In this document: positions 35,855-44,852 of the stretch, piece after piece
Layout of the letters: every line of letters starts with the position of its first letter
How positions within the stretch are numbered: the stretch's first letter is position 1
DNA from: Paraburkholderia ginsengisoli NBRC 100965
GTDB taxonomy: Bacteria > Pseudomonadota > Gammaproteobacteria > Burkholderiales > Burkholderiaceae
Direction of reading: 5' to 3'
NCBI RefSeq assembly: GCF_000739735.1
Contig: NZ_BBJF01000018.1
Coordinates: 62,001-126,000, forward strand
DNA: 64,000 nucleotides
Notes under the pieces: generated by a model
Database searches by the model: none
What the model was told of the DNA's origin: nothing
Seen by the model: the letters and a program-made list of their open reading frames with translations, nothing else
Made by a program: the position numbers and the translations under genes

Positions 35855-35931
35855 GCGAACCACGAGCGGAGCGCGGCATGCGGCGCTATCATCGCGGGAC
35901 CGTTCCCGTCCTCCTCCACCAGACGCCCACG

Positions 35932-36618
35932 ATGACGCGCCGCGCCGACCGCCTGTTCCAGATCGCCGAACTGTTGCGCGGCCGGCGTCTCACCACCGCG
36001 CAACAACTCGCCGACTGGCTCAACATTTCGCTGCGCACCGTCTATCGCGACGTGCGCGATCTGCAATTGTCAGGGGTCCCGATCGAAGGCGAGGCGGGCA
36101 TCGGCTACCGCTTGAGCCGCGCGGCGAGTCTGCCGCCGCTCACCTTCACCGCCGACGAGTTGGCCGCGCTCGCCGCCGGCGCGCGCATGCTCGAATCGTG
36201 GGGCGGCGCGGGCTTCGCGAGCGGCGCGCGCGGAGCTCTCGCGAAGATCGCTTCGGCAATGCCCGCCGACAAACGCGCGACGCTCGAAAGGCTGGCGATC
36301 TTCGCGCCGTCGTTTCACATCAAAGGGGATTTCTCGGCGCAACTGGATGCGTTGCATCGCGCGATCGACACCCGCCACGTGGTGCGCTTCGCGTACATCG
36401 ACGCGATCGGCGCGGCGAGCGAGCGCCGCGTCTGGCCGCTCGCGCTAGCCTATTGGGGCGCACGCTGGACGCTCGGCGCGTGGTGCGAATTGCGCGGCGA
36501 CTTCCGCAATTTCAGTCTGGAGAAGATCGGGGATCTTCAGGTGCTCGAACCGTACCCGGACCAGGAAGGTAGACGGCTCGCGGACCTGTTGCGGCATGTG
36601 AACGCGAAGCCGAAGTGA
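35932..36618 (+). CDS. YafY-type HTH transcriptional regulator with WYL domain
   Basis: 228 residues from ATG 35932; the frame is open to 35878. The N-terminal DeoR-like winged helix (about 1-60) contains RADRLFQIAELLRGRR and LNISLRTVYRDVRDLQLSGV. It is followed by GEAGIGYRL. The C-terminal WYL-like region (about 140-220) has RHVVRFAYIDAIGAASERRV, WPLALAYWGARWTLGAWCEL and FRNFSLEKI. WYL proteins sense nucleic-acid or small ligands. Placement after the VOC gene suggests that it regulates that gene. A short GGTAAA-type triplicate repeat (36644-36663) follows it. Confidence 0.88.
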   Translation: MTRRADRLFQIAELLRGRRLTTAQQLADWLNISLRTVYRDVRDLQLSGVPIEGEAGIGYRLSRAASLPPLTFTADELAALAAGARMLESWGGAGFASGARGALAKIASAMPADKRATLERLAIFAPSFHIKGDFSAQLDALHRAIDTRHVVRFAYIDAIGAASERRVWPLALAYWGARWTLGAWCELRGDFRNFSLEKIGDLQVLEPYPDQEGRRLADLLRHVNAKPK

Positions 36619-36691
36619 GCCGGCCGCATCACGCGAAGAGGAAGGTAAAGGTAAAGGTGAAGGCCACTGCCACTGTCACACCAACGAGAGA

Positions 36692-36722
36692 ATCACGGGC
36701 CCATCGCCACGCAGCCCGTGAT
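36692..36722 (-). terminator. Hairpin after pntB (weak terminator candidate)
   Basis: ATCACGGGC (36692-36700) pairs perfectly with GCCCGTGAT (36714-36722) around a 13-base loop, 13 bases past the pntB stop on the minus strand. The following minus-strand bases are pyrimidine-rich (TCTCTCG) but not a T run. Confidence 0.45.
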
Positions 36723-36735
36723 CTTCAGAAAGCAC

Positions 36736-38190
36736 TCACTCCACTGCCTTCACCATGTCCTCGATCACCTTCTTCGCGTCTCCGAACACCATCATCGTCT
36801 TGTCCATGTAGAACAGATCGTTGTCGAGCCCGGCGTAGCCCGCCGCCATCGACCGCTTGTTGACGATCACCGTCCTCGCCTTGTATGCCTCGATGATCGG
36901 CATGCCCGCGATCGGCGACTTCGGATCGTTTTTCGCGGCCGGATTCACCACGTCGTTCGCGCCGAGCACCAGCACCACGTCGACCTGGCCGAACTCGCCG
37001 TTGATGTCGTCCATTTCGTAGACCATGTCGTAGGCGACCTCGGCTTCGGCGAGCAGCACGTTCATGTGCCCCGGCATGCGTCCGGCCACCGGGTGAATCG
37101 CGTACTTCACCTCGATGCCCTTCTCGACCAGCTTGTCGGTGAGCTCCTTCAGCGCGTGCTGTGCACGCGCCACGGCAAGCCCATAACCCGGCACGATCAC
37201 CACGGTTTCGGCGTTGCCGAGCATGAATGCCGCATCGTCGGCCGATCCGGATTTCACCGGACGCTGCTCCGCCGCACCGCCCGCCACCGCCGCGCCCGGC
37301 TCGTTGCCGAAACCGCCGAGAATCACGTTGAAGAACGAACGGTTCATCGCGCGGCACATGATGTACGACAGAATCGCGCCCGACGAGCCGACCAGCGAGC
37401 CCGCGATGATCAGCATCGGATTGTTCAGCGAGAAGCCGATGCCCGCCGCCGCCCAGCCCGAATACGAGTTGAGCATCGACACCACCACCGGCATGTCCGC
37501 TCCGCCGATCGGGATGATGATCAGCACGCCGAGCACGAACGCGATGATCGTCATGATGATGAACGGCAGCCAGGCTTGCGTGAGAAAGAAGATGATGCCG
37601 AAGCCGAGCATCGCGATCGCGAGCATCAGGTTGATCAGATGCTGGCCGCTGTACACGACCGGCGCTCCCTGGAAGAGCCGGAACTTGTACTTGCCCGACA
37701 GCTTGCCGAACGCGATCACCGACCCGGAGAACGTGATCGCGCCGACGAACGTGCCGATGAACAGCTCGATGCGATTGCCGAACGGCAGAAAGCCCGGGAT
37801 CGGATACTCGGGATCGACGAGGCCGAACGCGGCCGGCTCCGACACCACCGCATACGCGATGCAGACCGCCGCGAGACCGATCAGCGAGTGCATTGCCGCG
37901 ACCAGTTCGGGCATCTTGGTCATCTCGACGCGCGCCGCGACGAATGCGCCGACCGCCCCGCCGATCACCAGCGCGACCAGCACCAGGCCGAGCCCGAGGC
38001 CGAGATTCGAGCCGAGCTCGCTCGCCTGCCTGGCGATCAGCGCGACGGTCGTGAGGATCGCGATCGCCATCCCGACCATGCCGAAGGTATTGCCGATGCG
38101 CGCCGTCTTCGGATTCGACAGCCCCTTGAGCGCCTGAATGAAGCAGACCGACGCGATCAGATAAAGCAGCGTGACGACGTTCAGGCTCAT
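36736..38190 (-). CDS. pntB: NAD(P) transhydrogenase subunit beta
   Basis: 484 residues. About nine N-terminal membrane helices (with IGGADMPVVVSMLNSYSGWA at about 220-240) form part of the proton channel. The C-terminal NADP-binding dIII domain shows VVIVPGYGLAVARAQHAL, HPVAGRMPGHMNVLLAEA, LVLGANDVVNPAA and VNKRSMAAGYAGLDN. PntAB couples proton influx to hydride transfer from NADH to NADP, supplying NADPH. The stop of the upstream alpha-2 gene shares one base with this ATG. Confidence 0.97.
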   Translation of the reverse strand: MSLNVVTLLYLIASVCFIQALKGLSNPKTARIGNTFGMVGMAIAILTTVALIARQASELGSNLGLGLGLVLVALVIGGAVGAFVAARVEMTKMPELVAAMHSLIGLAAVCIAYAVVSEPAAFGLVDPEYPIPGFLPFGNRIELFIGTFVGAITFSGSVIAFGKLSGKYKFRLFQGAPVVYSGQHLINLMLAIAMLGFGIIFFLTQAWLPFIIMTIIAFVLGVLIIIPIGGADMPVVVSMLNSYSGWAAAGIGFSLNNPMLIIAGSLVGSSGAILSYIMCRAMNRSFFNVILGGFGNEPGAAVAGGAAEQRPVKSGSADDAAFMLGNAETVVIVPGYGLAVARAQHALKELTDKLVEKGIEVKYAIHPVAGRMPGHMNVLLAEAEVAYDMVYEMDDINGEFGQVDVVLVLGANDVVNPAAKNDPKSPIAGMPIIEAYKARTVIVNKRSMAAGYAGLDNDLFYMDKTMMVFGDAKKVIEDMVKAVE

Positions 38191-38522
38191 TACGCGTTCT
38201 CCTTGGCGGTCTTGTCGGTAACGAGCTTCTTCGGCTCTTTCTTGCGGAACATCTCCAGCATTCGCCTCGTGACGAGAAAGCCGCCGAACACGTTGACTGC
38301 CGCGAGCGCGACCGCGAGCGTGCCGAAGAACTTGCCGGGCGCGCCGAGCGTGAGACCGGCGGCCAGCATCGCGCCGACGATCACGATCGCCGAGATCGCA
38401 TTGGTCACGGCCATCAGCGGCGTGTGCAGCGCGGGCGTGACGTTCCAGACCACGTGGTAGCCGACGTAGATCGCCAGCACGAAGATGATCAGGTTGATGA
38501 CGGTGTGGTTGATGACTTCCAT
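38190..38522 (-). CDS. pntAb: NAD(P) transhydrogenase subunit alpha, part 2 (membrane)
   Basis: 110 residues with an initial membrane segment (INLIIFVLAIYVGYHVVWNV) and further segments with HTPLMAVTNAISAIVIVGAM and VALAAVNVFGGFLVTRRML. It corresponds to the C-terminal dII part of E. coli PntA, encoded separately as in many alpha- and beta-proteobacteria. It lies between pntAa (12-base gap) and pntB (1-base overlap) in a three-gene operon. Confidence 0.96.
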   Translation of the reverse strand: MEVINHTVINLIIFVLAIYVGYHVVWNVTPALHTPLMAVTNAISAIVIVGAMLAAGLTLGAPGKFFGTLAVALAAVNVFGGFLVTRRMLEMFRKKEPKKLVTDKTAKENA

Positions 38523-38534
38523 CGCCGTTCTCCT

Positions 38535-39677
38535 CTATGCCTTGCGCGTGACTGCGCCGTCGCGGGCCAGCAGCGTGGCCGCGACGATATCGTCCGCGAG
38601 ATCGATGTTCAGGGCGCCGTCCTTCGTGATGATCAGCTTCAGGAAGTCGAGCAGGTTGCGTGCGTAGAGCGACGACGCGTCGGCGGGCACCATCGACGCC
38701 AGGTTCGTATAGCCGACGATCTGCACGCCATGCCTGACCACCACCTGATCGGCTTCGGTCAACGGACAGTTGCCGCCGCGCCGCCCTTCGTACTCCGGAC
38801 CGCGCCCGGCCGCGAGGTCGACCAGCACCGAGCCCGGTTTCATTGCCTGCACGGTGTCGACCGAGATCAGCGTCGGGGCGGGGCGGCCCGGAATCAGCGC
38901 GGTGGAGATCACCACGTCCGCCTGCTTCGCCCGCTCGTGGACCAGCGCCGACTGTCGCGTGAGCCAGGACGGCGGCATCGGCCGCGCATAGCCGCCGACG
39001 CCTTGCGCGGCTTCGCGCTCCTCGTCGGTTTCGTAGGGCACGTCGAGAAACTTCGCGCCGAGCGATTCGATCTGCTCTTTCACGGCCGGCCGCACGTCCG
39101 ACGCCTCGATCACCGCGCCGAGGCGCTTGGCGGTCGCGATCGCCTGCAAGCCGGCCACGCCCGCGCCGAGAATCAGCACACGCGCGGCTTTCACGGTGCC
39201 CGCCGCCGTCATCAGCATCGGCATGAAGCGCGGATAGAGCGTCGCCGCCAGCAGCACCGCCTTGTACCCGGCGATGTTCGCCTGCGACGACAGCACGTCG
39301 AGGCTCTGCGCGCGCGTGGTGCGCGGCGCGGCTTCGAGCGCGAACGCGGTGACGCCGGCGTCGGCGAGCTTCTGCGCGTTGTCGGCGTTGAACGGGTCGA
39401 GCATGCCGACCAGCGTCGCGCCGCGCTTCAGAAGCGGCAGCTCGGAGTCGGTGGGGGACTGGACTTTGAGGAGGAGATCGGCGCCGAAGGCGGTGGCCGC
39501 ATCGACGATTTCCGCGCCGGCGGCCGTAAAGGCGTCGTCAGGAAAGCTCGCGGGGGTGCCCGCGCCGCTCTGGATCGTGACCCGATGGCCTTGGCTCACG
39601 TACTTTTTGACCGTTTCGGGCGTCGCGGCAACGCGGGTTTCGTGCGCGCGCGTCTCGGCTGGCACTCCGATATGCAT
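38535..39677 (-). CDS. pntAa: NAD(P) transhydrogenase subunit alpha, part 1 (NAD-binding)
   Basis: 380 residues from the ATG at 39677, with GAGGAGGAACACG immediately before it. Start and end are typical: MHIGVPAETRAHETRVAATP at the N-terminus, then GYKAVLLAA, the Rossmann motif GAGVAGLQAIATAKRLGA (about 175-192) and SVLVDLAAGRGPEYEGRRGG. It binds NAD(H) in dI of the transhydrogenase. The open frame continues upstream through the intergenic region and the opposite-strand Nudix gene but is not coding there. Confidence 0.96.
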   Translation of the reverse strand: MHIGVPAETRAHETRVAATPETVKKYVSQGHRVTIQSGAGTPASFPDDAFTAAGAEIVDAATAFGADLLLKVQSPTDSELPLLKRGATLVGMLDPFNADNAQKLADAGVTAFALEAAPRTTRAQSLDVLSSQANIAGYKAVLLAATLYPRFMPMLMTAAGTVKAARVLILGAGVAGLQAIATAKRLGAVIEASDVRPAVKEQIESLGAKFLDVPYETDEEREAAQGVGGYARPMPPSWLTRQSALVHERAKQADVVISTALIPGRPAPTLISVDTVQAMKPGSVLVDLAAGRGPEYEGRRGGNCPLTEADQVVVRHGVQIVGYTNLASMVPADASSLYARNLLDFLKLIITKDGALNIDLADDIVAATLLARDGAVTRKA

Positions 39678-39884
39678 CGTGTTCCTCCTCGACTTCCTGT
39701 TTGACGACAGATCGGCCGACGAGGCACGCCGGCTTGCAAGTGCAACGGCTAACGCCTCACTGTAACCGAAACAGGGGGGTGCGCAGAAATCGGGGACAAT
39801 CCGGGGGTGTCCGTGCGGTCCGGCGCGGGCCGATGTGGGCCGCCTCCCGGCAGCCCACGCCCATAACCGGTAAAATGCGCAGCC

Positions 39885-40376
39885 ATGAAACCGGAAACCT
39901 GGCTGCCGCACGTCACCGTCGCGGCGATCGTCGAGCGTGACGGGCGCTTCCTCCTCGTCGAGGAACATACCGCCGACGGCTTGCGCCTGAATCAGCCCGC
40001 CGGCCATCTGGAGGCGGGCGAAACGCTGCAGCAGGCGGTGATCCGCGAAACGCTGGAGGAAACGGCCCATCCGTTCGCGCCCGAGGCGCTGGTCGGCATG
40101 TACATGACCCACTTCGAGCGGCGCGGCACCGACCACGACAACGGCGGCGTAACCTATTTGCGCTTCACCTATTGTGGCGCGGGCGGCCAGCCGGACGCGG
40201 CGCGTTCGCTCGACCCCGACATCGTCCGTACCTTGTGGATGAGCGCCGACGAACTGCGCGCCTGTCCCGAACGGCATCGCACGCCGCTCGTCATGCAATG
40301 CGTCGACGATTACCTGGCCGGCCGGCGTTTCCCGCTCGACTTCGTGCAAACGCATTCGGTCGGGCCCAAACGGTAA
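39885..40376 (+). CDS. Nudix hydrolase, NudJ-like
   Basis: 163 residues. N-terminal WLPHVTVAAIVERDGRFLLV, then the Nudix box from GHLEAGETL to RETLEETA (about 41-62). The box has its catalytic glutamates, but the second conserved glycine (after EET) is alanine. NudJ-type enzymes hydrolyse thiamine-pyrimidine or nucleoside di- and triphosphates, and the gene commonly precedes mnmA as here (78-base gap). TAAAAT at 39871-39876 is only 8 bases before the ATG; if it is the -10 box the mRNA would be nearly leaderless. No Shine-Dalgarno is visible. Confidence 0.9.
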   Translation: MKPETWLPHVTVAAIVERDGRFLLVEEHTADGLRLNQPAGHLEAGETLQQAVIRETLEETAHPFAPEALVGMYMTHFERRGTDHDNGGVTYLRFTYCGAGGQPDAARSLDPDIVRTLWMSADELRACPERHRTPLVMQCVDDYLAGRRFPLDFVQTHSVGPKR

Positions 40377-40454
40377 ATATCGCGGCGGCCGTCACGAGCG
40401 GCTATCTCGCGATTCCACGATCCATGCAGTCATGCAGCACCCAGTGAGCATCTT

Positions 40455-41645
40455 ATGAGCAAGCAGAAAGTCGTAGTAGGCATGTCGGGCGGCGTCGATT
40501 CGTCGGTCACCGCGTGGCTGCTGAAGGAACAGGGCTACGACGTGGTCGGCCTGTTCATGAAGAACTGGGAAGACGACGACGACAGCGAGTACTGCTCGAC
40601 AAGGCAGGACTGGATCGACGTGGTATCGGTGGCGGACCTGATCGGCATCGACGTCGAAGCGGTCAACTTCGCGTCCGAATACAAGGACCGCGTGTTCGCC
40701 GAATTCCTGCGCGAATACTCGGCCGGCCGCACGCCTAACCCGGACGTGCTGTGCAACGCCGAGATCAAGTTCAAGGCCTTCCTCGATCACGCGATGTCGC
40801 TCGGCGCGGAAACCATCGCGACCGGCCACTATGCGCGCGTGCGCGAGAACGACGGCCGCTTTGAACTGCTGAAGGCGTTCGACCATACCAAGGACCAGTC
40901 GTACTTCCTGCACCGGCTGAACCAGGCGCAACTGTCGAAGACGCTGTTTCCGTTGGGCGAGATTCCCAAAACGAAAGTGCGCGAAATCGCCGAACGGATT
41001 GCGTTGCCGAACGCGAAGAAGAAGGACTCGACCGGCATCTGCTTCATCGGCGAGCGGCCGTTCCGCGACTTCCTGAACCGCTATCTGCCGACCAAACCGG
41101 GCCCGATGAAAACCACCGACGGCAAAGTGATCGGCGAACACATCGGCCTCGCGTTCTACACGTTCGGCCAGCGCAAAGGCATCGGCCTCGGCGGCAGCAA
41201 GGACGGCAGCGGCGAACCGTGGTTCGTGGCGGGCAAGGACATTCCTTCGAACTCGCTGTACGTCGCGCAAGGCCACGATCATCCGTGGCTGCTCAGTCAT
41301 ACGCTGAGCGCGGGCAACACGAGCTGGGTCGCGGGCGAGCCGCCGGCGGAAGGCTTCGCGTGCGGCGCGAAAACGCGTTACCGGCAAGCGGATGCGCCGT
41401 GCACGTTCAGTGCGGCGAACATCAACGCGAACGGCGGCGAAGCCCTGTTCGAACTCACGTTCGACAACGCGCAATGGGCCGTCACGCCGGGGCAATCGGC
41501 GGTGCTTTATGACGGCGACGTGTGTCTCGGCGGCGGCATCATCGAACATGCGATGACCGGACAGCCGGCTGTCCTGCCGCCAGATCAGACGCAAGAGCGG
41601 CCAAAGAAACGGCGGCAGAAAGCGGCGCTGCTGGGCGCGCGCTAG
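40455..41645 (+). CDS. mnmA: tRNA-specific 2-thiouridylase
   Basis: 396 residues. The PP-loop VVVGMSGGVDSSVTAWLL is at about 5-22. Next come FMKNWEDDDDSEYCS, the first catalytic cysteine in NPDVLCNAEIKFK (about 100) and the second in DSTGICFIGERPF (about 198). GKDIPSNSLYVAQGHDHP lies in the C-terminal half. MnmA adds sulfur to U34 of tRNAs for Lys, Glu and Gln using ATP and a persulfide relay. It is preceded by the Nudix gene on the same strand. Confidence 0.97.
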   Translation: MSKQKVVVGMSGGVDSSVTAWLLKEQGYDVVGLFMKNWEDDDDSEYCSTRQDWIDVVSVADLIGIDVEAVNFASEYKDRVFAEFLREYSAGRTPNPDVLCNAEIKFKAFLDHAMSLGAETIATGHYARVRENDGRFELLKAFDHTKDQSYFLHRLNQAQLSKTLFPLGEIPKTKVREIAERIALPNAKKKDSTGICFIGERPFRDFLNRYLPTKPGPMKTTDGKVIGEHIGLAFYTFGQRKGIGLGGSKDGSGEPWFVAGKDIPSNSLYVAQGHDHPWLLSHTLSAGNTSWVAGEPPAEGFACGAKTRYRQADAPCTFSAANINANGGEALFELTFDNAQWAVTPGQSAVLYDGDVCLGGGIIEHAMTGQPAVLPPDQTQERPKKRRQKAALLGAR

Positions 41646-42007
41646 TCGATGCTCGCGGGCAAGCGGCGCAGGTCCGACACACTTACCGTGTTTGCGTCGT
41701 TCGCGCCCGCCGCTGCGCTTCCCGCTCCCTCGCCCTCTCCGTTCACACCTGCTTCACTTTCGCGTGCGACTCTTGCAAATCGTTCGCATGCCTCATCGTC
41801 AGATTTGCCGGGCCATTGCATTGCGCCTGGCTTCGCCCGCTGCCCCGCCGATTATCCCGTCCGCCCGGGCCTGCGCGCGAGGCCGCTCCAGGCTAACGCC
41901 CGCTTCACGCTGCCCCGCAACCCTCAGCTTTCCTTCGCGGAGGATTCCGTCCGTCTTTTCGGTCTGGGCGATCCCCCCGCGACGATCTTCACTGCACTGG
42001 AGTCCCC
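41646..42007. other. Intergenic region between mnmA and the glutamate-synthase-like gene
   Basis: 362 bases. One frame is open through it, but the translation is Ser/Pro/Arg-rich without family character. No hairpin with a T run, no convincing promoter and no repeat were recognised. Confidence 0.5.
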
Positions 42008-43618
42008 ATGTTTTCTCGACGCTATCTGGCCATGTGGTGCGCAGCCGCGCTGCTCATCGTCTGCGCGACGCTCGCCGCCACGCATCACCTCTCGTGGTTC
42101 TGGCTCGTCGTGCCACTCGCGCTCGTCGCGCTCGGCCTGTTCGACCTGACGCAGCAACGCCACGCGATTCTGCGTAACTATCCGCTGTGGGGGCATTTCC
42201 GCTTTCTGTTCGAATTCATTCGCCCGGAAATCCGCCAGTATTTCGTTGAAAACGATACCGACGAAAAACCGTTTTCGCGCGCACAGCGCAGCATCGTCTA
42301 CCAGCGCGCGAAGAATGACGTGGACAGCCGACCGTACGGCACCGAGGTCGACGTCAAGGCCGTCGCGCACGAATGGATCAGCCACTCGCTTGCACCGACC
42401 ACGCTGGACAATCACGACTTCCGCATCGTGGTCGGCCCCGAGCGCGCGCAGCCTTATTCGATGTCGATCTTCAACGTGTCCGCGATGAGCTTCGGCTCGC
42501 TGTCGGCGAACGCGATCATGGCGCTGAACCTCGGCGCGAAGAAAGGCAACTTCGCGCACGACACCGGCGAAGGCTCGATGTCGAAGTATCACCGCGAGCA
42601 TGGCGGCGACATCATCTGGGAAATCGCATCGGGCTACTTCGGCTGCCGCAACGACGACGGCACCTTCAGCGCGGAGAAGTTCGCGAAGCAGGCCGCCGAG
42701 CCGCAAGTGAAGATGATCGAAGTGAAGCTGTCGCAAGGCGCGAAGCCGGGTCACGGCGGCGTGCTGCCGGCCGCGAAGATCACGCCGGAAATCGCCGAGA
42801 CGCGTGGCGTGCCGATGGGCCGCGACTGCATCTCTCCAGCCACCCACTCGGAGTTCTCGACGCCGCGCGGCCTGCTCGAATTCGTCGACCGTTTGCGCAC
42901 GCTGTCGGGCGGCAAGCCGACCGGCTTCAAGCTGTGCATCGGGCATCCGTGGGAGTTCTTCGGCATTGCGAAGGCGATGCTGGAGACGGGCATCCTGCCG
43001 GACTTCATCGTCGTGGACGGCGCGGAAGGCGGCACCGGCGCCGCGCCGCTCGAATTTACCGATCACGTCGGCGTGCCGTTGCAGGAAGGACTGCTGCTGG
43101 TGCACAACACGCTGGTCGGGATCGGCTTGCGGCAGCGCATCCGCATCGGCGCGAGCGGCAAGATGATCACCGCGTTCGATATCACGAAGACGCTCGCGAT
43201 CGGCGCGGATTGGGTCAACGCGGCGCGCGGCTTCATGTTCGCGGTGGGCTGCATCCAGGCGCAGACCTGCCACACCGGCCGCTGCCCGACCGGCGTCGCG
43301 ACCCAGGACCCGATGCGCCAGCGCGCGCTGGTAGTGCCGGACAAGGCCGACCGCGTGTTCAACTTCCACCACAACACACTGCATGCGCTTAAGGAAATCA
43401 TTCAGGCCGCAGGGCTCAAGCATCCGGCGGAGTTGCGTGCGCATCACATCGTGCGGCGCGTGTCGTCGCATGAGGTGCAACTGATGTCGGAGTTGCTCAA
43501 GTATCTCGAACCGAACGATCTGCTCAATGGCAAGTATCGCTATTCGCTGTTCGAGAAGTACTGGCCGGTCGCGCAAAGCGATTCGTTTTCGCCGAAGGTC
43601 GAGCTGGCGGCGACGTAA
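42008..43618 (+). CDS. Membrane-anchored FMN-binding glutamate-synthase-like protein
   Basis: 536 residues. Two N-terminal hydrophobic segments (about 6-23 and 28-45) anchor it, with the rest soluble. The core is the FMN/[3Fe-4S] domain of glutamate synthase: SMSIFNVSAMSFGSLSANAI, VKLSQGAKPGHGGVLPAAK, VVDGAEGGTGAAP and the cluster motif CHTGRCPTGVATQDP with a preceding cysteine at CIQAQ. There is no N-terminal glutaminase domain, so it cannot make glutamate from glutamine alone. Its true substrate is unknown. It stands alone between mnmA and glyQ. Confidence 0.88.
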   Translation: MFSRRYLAMWCAAALLIVCATLAATHHLSWFWLVVPLALVALGLFDLTQQRHAILRNYPLWGHFRFLFEFIRPEIRQYFVENDTDEKPFSRAQRSIVYQRAKNDVDSRPYGTEVDVKAVAHEWISHSLAPTTLDNHDFRIVVGPERAQPYSMSIFNVSAMSFGSLSANAIMALNLGAKKGNFAHDTGEGSMSKYHREHGGDIIWEIASGYFGCRNDDGTFSAEKFAKQAAEPQVKMIEVKLSQGAKPGHGGVLPAAKITPEIAETRGVPMGRDCISPATHSEFSTPRGLLEFVDRLRTLSGGKPTGFKLCIGHPWEFFGIAKAMLETGILPDFIVVDGAEGGTGAAPLEFTDHVGVPLQEGLLLVHNTLVGIGLRQRIRIGASGKMITAFDITKTLAIGADWVNAARGFMFAVGCIQAQTCHTGRCPTGVATQDPMRQRALVVPDKADRVFNFHHNTLHALKEIIQAAGLKHPAELRAHHIVRRVSSHEVQLMSELLKYLEPNDLLNGKYRYSLFEKYWPVAQSDSFSPKVELAAT

Positions 43619-43719
43619 GCGCAGACCCGGCGCCGACTGCCCGCACAACCACACAGGGCCGCATCTCGCGGCGCTGTGTCGTGCAAACATCGCATCCGCT
43701 CGTGCCCGACCCCGCAAAA

Positions 43720-43748
43720 CGGACACCCCCCTGCCTTTCCGTTAAAAT
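43720..43748 (+). promoter_or_regulatory. Promoter candidate for the glyQ operon
   Basis: CGGACA (43720-43725), 17-bp spacer, TAAAAT (43743-43748), about 80 bases before glyQ. The -35 matches four of six consensus bases. Confidence 0.5.
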
Positions 43749-43829
43749 CTCCGGTTTAGCACTTCGCTCCACGGCCTCCTCGCGCGCTTCGGCGCATCGC
43801 GAGCCGGCCCCATGCCCGAAAGGCACTTC

Positions 43830-44837
43830 ATGCTCACGTTTCAGCAAATCATCCTGACGCTGCAGTCCTATTGGGACAAGCAGGGTTGCGCGTTGCTCCA
43901 GCCGATCGACATGGAAGTCGGCGCGGGCACGTCCCACGTCCATACGTTCCTGCGCGCGATCGGTCCGGAGCCGTGGCGCGCCGCCTACGTGCAACCGTCG
44001 CGTCGTCCGAAAGACGGCCGTTACGGCGAGAATCCGAACCGTCTGCAGCACTACTACCAGTACCAGGTGGTGCTCAAGCCCGCACCGGAAAACATCCTCG
44101 ACCTGTACCTCGGCTCGCTCGAAGCACTCGGCTTCGACCTGAAGCAGAACGACGTGCGCTTCGTCGAAGACGACTGGGAAAACCCGACGCTCGGCGCGTG
44201 GGGCCTCGGCTGGGAAGTGTGGCTGAACGGCATGGAAGTGACCCAGTTCACCTACTTCCAGGAAGTGGGCGGTCTGGCCTGCAAGCCGGTGCTCGGCGAA
44301 ATCACGTACGGGCTCGAACGCCTCGCCATGTACTTGCAGAAGGTCGAAAACGTCTATGACCTCGTGTGGACCGAGTGGGAAGAGCAAGGCCCGAACGGCC
44401 CGGAAATCCGCCGCCTCACATATGGCGACGTGTACCACCAGAACGAAGTCGAACAGTCCACGTATAACTTCGAGCACGCGAACGTCGATCTGCTGTTCAC
44501 GTTCTTCAACAGCTACGAAGCGGAAGCGAAGCGCATGATCGAAGCGCAGATCGCGCTGCCCGCTTACGAACTCGTGTTGAAAGCGGGCCACACGTTCAAT
44601 CTGCTCGACGCGCGCGGCGCCATTTCGGTCACCGAACGCGCTGCGTACATCGGCCGGATTCGCGCGCTGTCGCGTCTGGTCGCGCAGGCTTACTACGATT
44701 CGCGCGAAAAGCTCGGCTTCCCAATGCTCGGCAATCCGGTGCACGGCGTGCCCGGCCTCACCACCGACGCGCAAGATGCCGCAATGCCCGCGTGGGCGCC
44801 GCCGCTGAAAGTCGAACGCAAGATCGACCAGGACTGA
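43830..44837 (+). CDS. glyQ: Glycine-tRNA ligase alpha subunit
   Basis: 335 residues from ATG 43830 (MLTFQQIILTLQSYW), with AAAGG 7 bases upstream; the in-frame ATG at 43812 would add six residues and lacks a ribosome site. Class II synthetase features: GAGTSHVHTFLRAIGPEPW, YVQPSRRPKDGRYGENPNRL, GWEVWLNGMEVTQFTYFQ and ITYGLERLAMYLQ. It forms the catalytic part of the alpha2beta2 enzyme and works with glyS, which begins 15 bases after its stop. Confidence 0.96.
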   Translation: MLTFQQIILTLQSYWDKQGCALLQPIDMEVGAGTSHVHTFLRAIGPEPWRAAYVQPSRRPKDGRYGENPNRLQHYYQYQVVLKPAPENILDLYLGSLEALGFDLKQNDVRFVEDDWENPTLGAWGLGWEVWLNGMEVTQFTYFQEVGGLACKPVLGEITYGLERLAMYLQKVENVYDLVWTEWEEQGPNGPEIRRLTYGDVYHQNEVEQSTYNFEHANVDLLFTFFNSYEAEAKRMIEAQIALPAYELVLKAGHTFNLLDARGAISVTERAAYIGRIRALSRLVAQAYYDSREKLGFPMLGNPVHGVPGLTTDAQDAAMPAWAPPLKVERKIDQD

Positions 44838-44852
44838 CGAGAACATCACCTC

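Noticed and set aside
36644..36663. Tandem GGTAAA/GGTAAA/GGTGAA hexamers
   Set aside because: Only three short imperfect copies in an intergenic gap; too small to claim function.
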